DNA from: Leishmania infantum JPCM5 | Lineage: Eukaryota; Euglenozoa; Kinetoplastea; Trypanosomatida; Trypanosomatidae | NCBI RefSeq assembly: GCF_000002875.2 | Contig: NC_009419.2 | Coordinates: forward strand, 531,454-595,453 | DNA: 64,000 nt | Direction of reading: 5' to 3' | Position numbers and translations under genes: made by a program | Shown: positions 1 to 9,130 of the stretch, piece by piece | Position numbering within the stretch: the first letter of the stretch is position 1 | Layout: each line of letters starts with the position of its first letter | The notes under the pieces: generated by a model | Told to the model about the DNA's origin: nothing | Database searches by the model: none | What the model saw: only the letters and a program-made list of their open reading frames with translations

Positions 1-1018
1 GGGAACGACCCGCTTCCCATTGGCCGGGCAAGTTGGTCGGCAAAGTTGCACTGATGGTAACGTGTGGTCGTGGTTTTTGGTGATTGTGATTGCTTCGTCT
101 TCCCACGCTCTAAAGCCCAGTCGGACCCCCCCCCTTCTCGGGAAACGGGCTGAAGTTCACTGTGAAAGCGCGTTGCACAGATGAAGATCACAGGAGCTGG
201 GTGTAAGTTGGTCCTAAAGTATCGTGTTTTGCGTCTTCGTCAGCTGAAGCGATGCCCTCTTCTTAGTTGGACTGCCTGTCGCGTTGCATGCGTGAAGACT
301 GACTTTGCGGTGGCGGTGTTTGTGTTTGTGTGTGTGTAGGGGGTCGGTCGTCTCCGCAGCTTAAGGGCCGAAAAGAAAGCGTCAAGGGTGAGGGGTGCCC
401 TCATGAGAAAGTGCAGCCTCCCTCAAAGAGGCGAAGATGGAATAATGGAGCCCTGCCGCAGCGCCGTTTTCAGCGTTGAGGCGCGCAGCTTTCATTAGAC
501 TGGACAGTGACGCTGTTTGGTTTGGCGGTGGTCATGAGAGGTGGCCGAAAAGCTACGTGGCGCGACGCTTCGACCACTCCATAGCGAGTACATAGTTGAC
601 ATTTCCCACAGTGCACAGAGATAAGCGTTGATGAGCCAAATGCACTGGTGCATAGGGCCAGTAGAGCGAGGAGGGTGTTCAGCTGCTGCGTTGAGACTTT
701 GACTGCCTGATACAGCATTATGAGCTGCGAGCCAGGTGCTCGTATTTTCTTGTGGATTTCACATTGAAACCAATAAAAGTAAGGGGTCTCACCTCGCTTG
801 CAGAGTTGATCTTTCTAGTCAGAGAAAGCCACGTAATCGAACAGTACTAATTCCTCACCACGAGGAGCAGGTTCATACCCTGTTCTCTGTCGTGAAAGCG
901 TATGCAATGCTGCTCACCGATTCAAACAAACATACAAAAAAAAACAGGTTAACTTTATCTCTTCCTCTCGCACCATGTTTTTATTGCTTCAAGATGGAAA
1001 GAGAGTAGGTATGGGAAA
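1..1018. other. Upstream intergenic region
   Basis: I see no supportable gene here. It is probably the 3' UTR of a gene to the left plus the leader of the helicase. A C-rich run lies near 127-134 and a GT-rich run near 324-338. A likely splice acceptor is the AG at 992-993 after a T/C-rich stretch. If that is used, the short leader contains an upstream ATG at 994 with a stop four codons later, and another out-of-frame ATG at 1011. Confidence 0.5.
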
Positions 1019-3133
1019 ATGGAGGCGAAGCCCAGCAGCCGTAATCCTTTAACAGGAAAGGAATACAGCTCCCGGTACTTTACTCTTTTGAAAGGGCGCG
1101 AGCGGCTCCCTATTTTTGCAGCCAAGTCGCGTATTCAAAAGCTGGTGAGCCAGTATCAGACGCTGCTTCTTGTTGGAGAGACAGGCAGTGGAAAGACAAC
1201 TCAGGTTCCTCAATACATTTTGGAGCTCAATCCGGAGCACGGAATTGCCTGCACGCAGCCGCGGCGTGTCGCGGCAACAAGCGTGAGTGAGCGCGTGGCT
1301 GAAGAGATGGATGTGGAGCTCGGCGAGGAGGTAGGCTACTCTATTCGTTTCGATGACAAGAGTTCCGAGAAAACACGACTGAAATACCTGACAGATGGTA
1401 TGCTTCTGCGCGAGGCGATGACGGATCCACTGCTGAGTTGCTACAGTGTCATTGTTCTCGATGAAGCTCACGAGCGCACTGTATCGACAGACATTTTGAT
1501 CGGCACCTTGAAGGAGCTTCTTCCAAAAAGACCGGATCTTCGCATTGTAGTGATGTCTGCAACCCTCGAAGAAAAGCGCTTTCAGGAGTATTTTTCCGAG
1601 GCGCCGCTTGTCCATATTTCCGGCCGTATGTATGGTGTTGAGGTGTACAACTCAAAGGCACCTGAAGCTAACTATGTGGAAGCGGCCATTCGCACAGCAA
1701 CGCAGATTCATCTCTACGAAGGCGAGGGCGACATCCTTATTTTTTTGACTGGCGAAGATGAAATCGAAACGACTGTGGAACGCCTGCAAAACGGTATCAG
1801 GATGGCAGAGCACAGCAGCGCCAACTGCCACCACGGGCCCGTTGCAGTCTTGCCCTTGTACTCCTCCCTACCCCCGTCGCAGCAGCGAAAGGTGTTTCAG
1901 ACAGTTCCGGAGGGAACGCGCAAGATAGTTGTGGCGACAAACGTGGCCGAAACTTCATTGACAATCGAAGGCGTTGTTTTTGTGATTGACTGCGGCTTTT
2001 CGAAGCAAAAAGTTTTCAATCCGAAGCTTCGAGTGGAATCGCTGCTTGTAACGCCAATCAGCCAAGCGAGTGCTCGGCAGCGCTGCGGTCGTGCTGGGCG
2101 TACGAGGCCAGGAAAATGCTTTCGACTCTATACGGCAAAATCTTTTCACTCTGCTCTGCAGCCCAACACGTACCCTGAAATTCTTCGTTGCAACCTCGGC
2201 AGTATTGTTTTGCATATGAAAAAAATGGGTATTGAGGATTTGGTGAACTTCGACTTTGTGGAGCCGCCGGCGCCTGAGACGCTGATGCGCGCGTTGGAGT
2301 TGCTCAATTACCTCGGCGCATTGGATGACGACGGCAATCTGACAGAGGAGGGGAATTTGATGTCAGAGTTTCCGGTCGATCCGGAAATGGCATCAATGCT
2401 TTTTCACAGCCCTAAGTTTGGATCTTCTGAGGATATTGCACGAATTTGTGCTATGCTGTCGGTGCAAAATCCATTCATCACTCCCTCAAATGATCAGCGA
2501 GGCCGTGCAATGCGGTGCCGCGAACAGTTCTACCATCCAACAGGGGACCACATTTCGTACCTGAACATCTTTAATGTGTTCTACGAGATGAAGAACCAGA
2601 GCTCCTCTTGGTGCACAGAGAACTACATCAATCCTCGGGTTATGAAGCAGGCGGTCAACATTTACCGCCAACTTGTCGGAATCTTGCGACGTCTGAGTTT
2701 GCCTATTTGCAGCACGTACACAGCGCAGCAGCGGCGCGTGCAGGGTGATGACGCTCCAGCGGAGTTGGAATTCGCAAACGAGGTGCGTCGCGCCATAGTG
2801 AAAGGGTACTTCACAAAGGTGGCGCTCTCTCTTCCGACAAAGCACCAGTTTATGACGCTTAAAGACGATGTTAAGTGCCTTCTTTTTCCATCGACATACC
2901 TGAACCGCCGCCCCAAATTTGTGGTATTTAACGAGCTAGTCCTCACGAGCAACACGTATATTAGAACGGTAACAGCTGTCTCCGAAGACTGGCTGCTCGA
3001 GTCGAGCCCTTCGTACTTCGCCCAGGATGAGTTTGAAGGTATTACGAAGCAAGTTTTTGATGAGATTTTCCGAAGGCAAGGCAAGGAGAAAGAGCGTCGT
3101 TCGAAACGAGCACGGACACCCAGTGATGACTAG
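1019..3133 (+). CDS. DEAH-box RNA helicase, Prp43/DHX15-like
   Basis: ATP-dependent RNA helicase of the DEAH/RHA family. The motif set is complete: Walker A GETGSGKT at residues 53-60, TQPRR near 79, DEAH at 148-151, SAT near 180, FLTGEDEIE in the second RecA domain, and QRCGRAGR at 354-361. The C-terminal part follows the winged-helix, ratchet and OB plan, with a VEPPAPETLMRALELLNYLGAL segment that is close to Prp43. At 704 residues with a very short N-terminal extension it matches Prp43/DHX15 (about 770-800) better than Prp2, Prp16 or Prp22, which have longer extensions. By family, Prp43 releases intron-lariat spliceosomes and acts in ribosome biogenesis with G-patch partners, in the nucleus. 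The ATG starts right before the conserved region. Codon use looks less GC-rich than in most later genes. Another DEAH paralogue remains possible. Confidence 0.9.
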   Translation: MEAKPSSRNPLTGKEYSSRYFTLLKGRERLPIFAAKSRIQKLVSQYQTLLLVGETGSGKTTQVPQYILELNPEHGIACTQPRRVAATSVSERVAEEMDVELGEEVGYSIRFDDKSSEKTRLKYLTDGMLLREAMTDPLLSCYSVIVLDEAHERTVSTDILIGTLKELLPKRPDLRIVVMSATLEEKRFQEYFSEAPLVHISGRMYGVEVYNSKAPEANYVEAAIRTATQIHLYEGEGDILIFLTGEDEIETTVERLQNGIRMAEHSSANCHHGPVAVLPLYSSLPPSQQRKVFQTVPEGTRKIVVATNVAETSLTIEGVVFVIDCGFSKQKVFNPKLRVESLLVTPISQASARQRCGRAGRTRPGKCFRLYTAKSFHSALQPNTYPEILRCNLGSIVLHMKKMGIEDLVNFDFVEPPAPETLMRALELLNYLGALDDDGNLTEEGNLMSEFPVDPEMASMLFHSPKFGSSEDIARICAMLSVQNPFITPSNDQRGRAMRCREQFYHPTGDHISYLNIFNVFYEMKNQSSSWCTENYINPRVMKQAVNIYRQLVGILRRLSLPICSTYTAQQRRVQGDDAPAELEFANEVRRAIVKGYFTKVALSLPTKHQFMTLKDDVKCLLFPSTYLNRRPKFVVFNELVLTSNTYIRTVTAVSEDWLLESSPSYFAQDEFEGITKQVFDEIFRRQGKEKERRSKRARTPSDD

Positions 3134-3566
3134 CCCCCTTCTCAAAACACATACAAATTCGACTCATAAGTCTGTAATTGTTCTCACTAAATTGCCTGTT
3201 GCTCTTATGTCCGTAGCGTAACAACGTCTAAAACAAAAAGTAAACTAAGCTAAAGAGGCCTGGATAAAGCGCTAAAATTCGTATGGTGGTTACTTGCTGG
3301 TCGCACTAGTTGATCTCGTCTCGATTGGAAGAGCTCTTTTTTGAGCGCTTGCACCGAAAGTTGGTGGGCTTCTTGCTCTGAGTGCAAAAACACGTGCGCT
3401 TAGTGACGAGGGACAAAACAAACAGCAAACAAAAATGCAACTTCTCTTTCCTCCCGATACCCTCTCTCTCTCTCTTGAGCGCATCTCCTCTCTGCCTCTT
3501 ATATCTGCGGCTGTATCTCAGAGCTTCGCTTACTTTTTTTTCGGCCGAAAGAAGAACAACAAAAAC
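3134..3566. other. Intergenic, helicase to MANF-like gene
   Basis: No gene seen. A long CT-rich tract spans about 3440-3520 and ends in TCTCAG, so the AG at 3520-3521 is a strong candidate trans-splice acceptor for the next gene, giving a leader of about 45 nt. The in-frame opening upstream of 3567 is a reading through this tract and not likely coding. Confidence 0.5.
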
Positions 3567-4226
3567 ATGAAACTCTTCTTTGCAGCAGTTTTAATTGCCG
3601 TTTTTGCCGTCACACTAGTGTCGGCTGGCATGACCGAGTCTGACTTTAAGAAGATGAAGGTTAAAGATCTTCGTGCTTTCTTGCAGGATCGCGGGCTGGA
3701 GTGTGCAGGGTGCCAGGAGAAGAGCGATTTTGTCCGCATGGCGTACCAGCACCGCGACACAAACCCAGTCGGAAGTGCGGTAAAGCGCGAAATCCCCAAC
3801 AAAAAGTTTTGGGAGGCATGGGGTGACATCGCCAAAAACGAGTGTCAGAATGCTGTGAGGCGGCGAGGAAACGATGAGGGCACCGAGCCATTTTCCACTA
3901 TTTGCGACACTATTCACTCCGCAGTTGATTCTTACCTGATGCAGCACGGAAGACGTGTTGCCAATCAACTCAAGAAGACGCCGCAGGACCTGCTTAAGAC
4001 CTCGTTTAAAGATGTTTACTTTGAGGCTGGCTCTCACCTCTTTCAGACGCTAGCGGATTACTGTCTCGGGTCTCCTTCGTTGCAGAAAGCGTGTCAGTCC
4101 TTAGGGTCTGTCATGAGCGCAATGGATGGTTCTTCTGGTGCAGATTTTCGAATTTGGACTACCAATGTCGGGATTGAAAATACGAATCCCATGTACGAAA
4201 TCATCGACGGGCGTGACGATTTGTGA
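3567..4226 (+). CDS. MANF/ARMET-like ER-luminal protein
   Basis: Predicted secreted or ER-luminal protein of 219 residues. It starts with a signal peptide (MKLFF, then a hydrophobic core ending near VSAG). A CAGC pair (ECAGCQEK) and a SAP-like segment (MTESDFKKMKVKDLRAFLQDRG) follow, as found in the MANF/ARMET fold. A cysteine-containing helical part fills the middle. The last four residues are RDDL, which resembles the MDDL tail of trypanosome BiP and the RTDL tail of MANF, so KDEL-receptor retrieval is likely. By family, MANF-type proteins assist ER protein folding under stress. The order is unusual: the SAP-like, CxxC part is at the N-terminus and the saposin-like cysteines (NECQNAVRR, STICDTIHS, DYCLGSP, KACQSLG) come after, a swapped arrangement compared with animal MANF. 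I chose the ATG at 3567 over openings upstream because it gives a clean signal peptide. Confidence 0.65.
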   Translation: MKLFFAAVLIAVFAVTLVSAGMTESDFKKMKVKDLRAFLQDRGLECAGCQEKSDFVRMAYQHRDTNPVGSAVKREIPNKKFWEAWGDIAKNECQNAVRRRGNDEGTEPFSTICDTIHSAVDSYLMQHGRRVANQLKKTPQDLLKTSFKDVYFEAGSHLFQTLADYCLGSPSLQKACQSLGSVMSAMDGSSGADFRIWTTNVGIENTNPMYEIIDGRDDL

Positions 4227-4802
4227 AGAAGGGGCTTTCAGGCACTTTCCGGAAGGTTTAGCTCTTTCTCAATTAGGTCTTTTTTCCCTTTTCCCTCAGC
4301 GCGATATGCAGCACTGTTTTATCTAGTTTTCCCTGATGTCTAGCGCGAGATGGGCTCTCGCGACTAGTCTTTTTTTCCACGACTCTATAACCGAGAAAAC
4401 ACAAACTGTACATAGCAAGCAAGCGACATCATTCTGTAGCCTGCCCAAAGTTTCAAAAGGCTGTCTAGGTACTCTTCCGCGGCTCCAACTTCTTTGCTGT
4501 CCTTTGCTTTTAGCCGCTCACATTACTTCTCCGCTACACCGAGCTGTCCAGGTGGCTCTCATCTCTCCTTGACTACGACAATGCGGAAACTCTCTTCCCC
4601 CTTCAACTTCGACAGTTCACCGCTTCTTCCCTGCGCCCTACACGGCTTTACTCTGCACACTATCCGGAAAGCTGTATGCTGAACGCCAGCCACTGACGAT
4701 CAGAAGTCTGTTTCGTTCCCCTAACTACTCCTTTTCCTTTCTTTTTTGTGTTCGTCTTCTCCCTTTACAGACAGGACACGCAAACACACACACACACCCA
4801 CA
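4227..4802. other. Intergenic, MANF-like gene to SDR 1
   Basis: No gene seen. Pyrimidine-rich DNA at 4735-4768 ends in TTTACAG, and the AG at 4769-4770 is the best acceptor for SDR 1. The remaining leader of about 32 nt is almost all a CA repeat (about 4783-4799) running up to the ATG. Confidence 0.5.
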
Positions 4803-5504
4803 ATGAAGTCCGTGTTCATCACCGGCGGGAACCGCGGGATCGGACTGGAGACGGCGCGCCAGATGGGCAAGCTTGGCTACTATGTAATCATTAGCTGCCG
4901 CGATGAGGAGAAGGCGAAGACCGCCATTGAGAAGGTATCCGCAGAGGGTGTGAAGGCTGACTACGTAATCATGGATGTGGTGGACGAATCCTCTGTTGCG
5001 AAGGCAGCTGCGGAGGTGTCCAAGAAGGTCAACGGCGTTCTCGATGCGCTCATCAATAACGCTGGATATGCCGCTCCTTCTGGTGACATGAGCCGCGTCA
5101 ACCTCGATGAGATGCGGAGGTGCTATGAGGTGAACGTGATCGGCACTGTATGCGTGACAAACCACTTCCTGGAAATGGTGAAGAAGTCGTCCGCTGGTCG
5201 GATTGTGAACGTTGGGTCCATCATGGGGAGCTGCCAGCTGGAAGTCGCTGCTCTGAGCCACACTCCATACAACTGCTCGAAGGCTGCCCTGAACATGTAC
5301 ACTGTGAATCTGGCAAGCTCGCTGAAGGATACGAATGTGAAAGCGAATTGCGCTCATCCCGGGTGGGTGAAGACGGACATGGGCGGCGCCAAAGCACCAT
5401 TGGAAGTCACTGAGGGAGCGGAGACGAGCGTGTACCTCGCCACGCTGCCGGCCGATGGCCCCACCGGCGGGTTCTTCCACAAGTGCGATCGTCTGCCCTG
5501 GTAG
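4803..5504 (+). CDS. Short-chain dehydrogenase/reductase, copy 1
   Basis: NAD(P)H-dependent oxidoreductase of the classical SDR family, 233 residues. The Rossmann glycine motif TGGNRGIG is at the N-terminus, NNAG follows the fourth strand, a serine lies in VNVGSIMG, and the catalytic YNCSK (YxxxK) is present, then the PGWVKTDMGG loop. The sequence resembles cytosolic carbonyl-reductase-like SDRs. The substrate cannot be told from the sequence. It is a tandem paralogue of the next gene. Both end in a very similar block (GAETSV, then LATLPADGPTGGF, then LPW), so they arose by local duplication. The start follows a CA-rich leader and a good splice acceptor, and the upstream in-frame codons are leader sequence. 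Confidence 0.9.
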   Translation: MKSVFITGGNRGIGLETARQMGKLGYYVIISCRDEEKAKTAIEKVSAEGVKADYVIMDVVDESSVAKAAAEVSKKVNGVLDALINNAGYAAPSGDMSRVNLDEMRRCYEVNVIGTVCVTNHFLEMVKKSSAGRIVNVGSIMGSCQLEVAALSHTPYNCSKAALNMYTVNLASSLKDTNVKANCAHPGWVKTDMGGAKAPLEVTEGAETSVYLATLPADGPTGGFFHKCDRLPW

Positions 5505-6124
5505 CTGTAATAAAAAGCTTCTCTTGCTTCTACCATCTCGAGGCACCCCTTCTCCTCGCTCAAAGCGGGAGGCACTCTGCGGCTGCTTGTTTTCCACGAA
5601 GAGCAGCAGGCTTGGCGTTCCTCGCCTATTGCTGCTCGTGAAAAGCGGATGCTGCAAAGTCTTGCTATTTTGGGCACGACAGCACGCTATACATCGCAGC
5701 TCTGTCGCGCGCCACACTTTTGTGGCTCTCTTCGTTTTGCGAGCACTTTCACTACAAATGACGGTGCTTTGCCTGCGTTTTCTCTGCACTGAATGTTTTC
5801 ATCGTTCCTGACTCTGTGGGAATTCGTCTGAGCTTCTCGTAGTATCTTGTGACCAATGCCAGTCGATGGAAGCTCGACTCTTCGCTCCTTTGCACCTTCA
5901 AAAGTGTGCTGCGTCGATCCTGACAGGGGAGATTGCAGTGCTGCGCCAATAAAAAAAAACTATCTGTACTGACTTCTCACTTCATGTATCTATTTCACTC
6001 CTCCAAGCGTTTTGCCCGTCTTCACAGTGAGTTCTTTCACATTCCCAGTTTCCAACCCGATTCGTGCAGCTTGCCAATCAGCTGCAGTAGCACTCATATC
6101 CACACGCTGCATTCACTCATCGTC
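5505..6124. other. Intergenic, SDR 1 to SDR 2
   Basis: No gene seen. Candidate acceptors for SDR 2 are AG 6026-6027 (after CGTCTTCAC) and AG 6068-6069. The in-frame opening upstream of 6125 reads through the leader and has no SDR similarity. Confidence 0.45.
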
Positions 6125-6889
6125 ATGTCCGCTCCGAAAAAGGTGGCGCTTGTGACTGGTGCCAACCGTGGGATTGGATTTGCGACTGCTCGTCGCCTTG
6201 GTGAGCTTGGTTTCAAGGTACTTCTCGGCGCACGTGATGTAAAGCGCGGCGAGGAGGCTGTCAACACGCTGCGTAACGACAAGCTGGATGTGGACTTGCT
6301 GCTGATGACGCCGACGGAGCACGCCTCTGTGGAGGCCGCTGTGCAGAAGGTTGAAGCTGACTACAAACGCCTCGATGTGCTAATCAACAACGCGGCTCTC
6401 ATGGATTTCGACAACAAGGTGTTCCCCTTGAACATCCAGCGCATGCGCGATGAGTTCGAGATCAACTTCTTTGCCACCGTGGACATCACAAACAGTTTCC
6501 TCCCGCTGATGCTGCGGTCTTCGGAGGCGCCGCGTCTAGTGTTTGTGTCGACGCCGCTTGGAACGCATGAGACGGTGGACCGCCCGCAGAACAAGTACGC
6601 CCACCCCAACTTGACAGCGTATAAGTGCACCAAGTCCGCTGTCAACATGTACGCGCACAACCTTGCCAAGTACCTCGAGAACTACTCTGAGGAGGCTGGT
6701 GGCAGCGCCGCTTCTGCGAAGGTGAACTGCTGCTACCCTGGCTACGTTCAAACTGATATGTGCTTCAACTCTACGGAGGCACACTTCACTCCCTACGAGG
6801 GCGCTGAGACGAGCGTGTGGCTCGCCACCCTGCCGGCGGATGGGCCGACCGGCGGCTTCTACCACCGTGCCAAGAAGCTACCATGGTAG
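6125..6889 (+). CDS. Short-chain dehydrogenase/reductase, copy 2
   Basis: Second SDR, 254 residues, with cofactor motif TGANRGIG, a long middle part and YKCTK as the YxxxK catalytic pair, followed by YPGYVQTDM. The usual NNAG is NNAA here, a mild change in the structural motif that other active SDRs tolerate. The serine before the tyrosine is probably in VFVSTPLG. Between that serine and the tyrosine there is an insertion (around ETVDRPQNKYAHPN) relative to copy 1, which could alter the substrate pocket or a subunit contact. The C-terminal block matches copy 1. The function is reduction of a carbonyl or the reverse, with substrate unknown. I chose the ATG at 6125 because the cofactor motif follows about ten residues later, as in copy 1. 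Confidence 0.88.
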   Translation: MSAPKKVALVTGANRGIGFATARRLGELGFKVLLGARDVKRGEEAVNTLRNDKLDVDLLLMTPTEHASVEAAVQKVEADYKRLDVLINNAALMDFDNKVFPLNIQRMRDEFEINFFATVDITNSFLPLMLRSSEAPRLVFVSTPLGTHETVDRPQNKYAHPNLTAYKCTKSAVNMYAHNLAKYLENYSEEAGGSAASAKVNCCYPGYVQTDMCFNSTEAHFTPYEGAETSVWLATLPADGPTGGFYHRAKKLPW

Positions 6890-7636
6890 TACCACCGCGC
6901 GGTGTGCAATTTTATTTGTTTGTCGACCCGCTCTTTTGCACTACTAGGATCGCCTCTAACGTTTTAGACGAGGAAGCCTTCCCCCGCAAGCGCACCCGCA
7001 TTGCACCTTGTTTCCCTCGAAAACGTATCTCCTTATTTTCCGCCTCTCTTGTCCTTAGCTCACCTCTCTATCGGCATTTCCCGTTTCTTAGTAGCTGATT
7101 TGTGCTGTCGTGTTGACTCGCTCACATTGCGGGGAAGGGTTTCATTCTCGACCTAGCAATTCGTGTGCTTCACGCTGACGCAAGGAAATGAAGGAAAAAG
7201 CATCTGACTTTGAGTGGGGGTCTATCTTGCACTCACCACCTCTCAGAAGCTAAGAATGAGAATAATGCGAGTCTCGCAGCGCAGCCAGCAGTGCCGATAT
7301 GGAACTGGTTATGGGTGCGTGTAAGTACAGGGGATTGCTGTGCACTCCAGAGTCTAACTCATGTTCGCTCCCTGACCGATGGGCGGTGAATCACTGAACG
7401 CGATTGTATTACTAATTCTCGCTTTTACTTTTCGCTCTCTTTGTTCAGTCGCGCATATTGAAGTTGTTGTTGCTGACTGGTTACCCGCATGCCAGAACCG
7501 AGTGGCGCATCGGAATCACACATGCTGTGTGCATTTTTCTCCGCTTGCCTTTGAAGGAAAAAAGGGGAAGGGCGTGCTTGGACGAGCCACCAAGATTAGC
7601 GAATAAAGAAAAAAGGGGCAAAGTTATCAAGATCTT
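6890..7636. other. Intergenic, SDR 2 to acidic protein
   Basis: No gene seen. Short open frames here have no coding character. A T/C-rich stretch at 7420-7446 ends in TTCAG, and AG 7447-7448 is a likely acceptor for the next gene. Confidence 0.45.
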
Positions 7637-8188
7637 ATGTCGGGCAGCGCGTACCGCGACTCCGCGGGTGACGGGTTACAGGAAGAAGAGGAGGAAGAGC
7701 TAGGACTTCCATCATCTCGAACATCCGCCGCGGAGGAGTGCAGCCGCAGCGGGAGTGCCGTCGACGGCGGCAAGAACGTACTCTCTAGAACTCCGGATGA
7801 CAGTGCAATGCGAAGTTTTCGCGCGGCAGACGCCGACGATGAGTTTGCACTAGACATTCCGTTCGTGACGTCAAAAGGCAGCGCATCAGCCACTGGGCTT
7901 GGAGCATTCGCACATACAAGCTTCACCATCTCATCAAATGTCGACATCGGACGGCATCAGCGAAGGACGGCTGCGTCAACTGCCGCAGCCCAATCTTCAG
8001 TGTCTGGCAAGGAGCAGGGGGAAAGACAGTTGTCGATTGCTGGCAACTGGGAGAAAGCAGAAAATGTGTCACTGAACAAGTACCAGGGGTCCGACATACT
8101 GGATGATTCTGACTCCCCACAGGATGAGGTAGAGTTCCAAGCTTGGAAAGCGCGAGACGCGTTTCGGCGGCAACAGCTGCTACTATGA
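7637..8188 (+). CDS. Acidic, low-complexity protein of unknown function
   Basis: I do not recognise this 183-residue protein. It is rich in Ser, Ala, Asp and Glu, with a run of glutamates near residue 17, and is probably disordered. The last 30 residues (DSDSPQDEVEFQAWKARDAFRRQQ) look like an acidic patch followed by a helix. The AWKARD piece recalls the AWKVRE helix of the spliceosomal protein MFAP1, but the match is short and I do not claim homology. No signal peptide or membrane segment is visible. The gene lies in the same direction as its neighbours and the reading frame is open from a clear ATG, so it is likely real. Confidence 0.6.
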   Translation: MSGSAYRDSAGDGLQEEEEEELGLPSSRTSAAEECSRSGSAVDGGKNVLSRTPDDSAMRSFRAADADDEFALDIPFVTSKGSASATGLGAFAHTSFTISSNVDIGRHQRRTAASTAAAQSSVSGKEQGERQLSIAGNWEKAENVSLNKYQGSDILDDSDSPQDEVEFQAWKARDAFRRQQLLL

Positions 8189-9130
8189 AACTCATGTGCC
8201 TGCAAGTACACTGTTTCGTTGTACAGGTCGTCGGTGGCTAACAGTGAGCCTGCTGGGATGTAAGGGTGTGGATGTGGAAAGGTAGATGACGCGTACGATG
8301 GATATGACCCTAGGCTTTCGATTTGTGGTGTGCGACACTCCGCGAGCGGCGACCTGATGCAGCGCACTGGTGGCTCTCTGGAATGGCCCTCGTTGCCCTG
8401 AACTCGACATAGTGGCCGATGCCGATGAGCTCTGTTTGCTGTTCCACACAAGGGGGAAGAGGAAAGCCGCAACTTTTCTTTTTCGTCCAGGCCTGCGGCT
8501 TGATTGCTACTCTCGTCTTGGCCTACAAAGCAGAGAACACAGGCGCGCGTGGCAACCTCTGATGTCAACGCTGCCGATGAGGCAGCTGTGATGGGCTCCC
8601 CGATCCCTCTTATTCTTCCCCTAGCTGTTCTTTTGTTTCGCCCTTGGGGCGGTTGCCGCCCCACAAATTAAAATAGCCCGTGCTGTTTTTCTGCTCAAGC
8701 TTTGTCTCACCGCCTCTACATCTATCACGACGAAGAGGAAGCATCTGCCACGGACCATTTGGGGCACTTCTTTCTGCTCTTTTTTTCCTTGCGAAGGGCG
8801 AAAACAGAATGCGATGTGACGCCTCCTGTGCACACTGAAAAGCTAGAGACTTGAGGTATTCACCTCCACAGCTTCATGCTCTCTTTTCCTATTAGCCTAC
8901 TCAGCACACTATTCCAGCGAGACAGCCAAAGATCAGAGACGTAGAAACGTTTTTTTTCCATAGACGCACCGATTCCCTCGGCTAGGGTGCAGGCAAATAG
9001 CAGAACAACCTAACGCACTGGTGGCAGCAAGAAGACGGTTATAAAATCGAATATCCATACAACTACCTGCACATAAATGTAGACGCACACATACACGCAC
9101 ACACACACACAAAGCGCTTTCGGTGAAAAG
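8189..9130. other. Intergenic, acidic protein to coiled-coil gene
   Basis: No gene seen. TC-rich DNA at 8875-8905 offers acceptors at AG 8894-8895 and 8903-8904. A run of CA and CGCA dinucleotides occupies 9083-9112 in the leader, just before the ATG. Confidence 0.45.

Noticed and set aside
1049..1615. 188-codon minus-strand frame opposite the helicase
   Set aside because: Shadow of the helicase gene; no domain on that strand. The same holds for the long minus-strand frames at 4725-5789, 46369-47094, 57450-59423 and 62196-63314, which all lie opposite well-identified genes.
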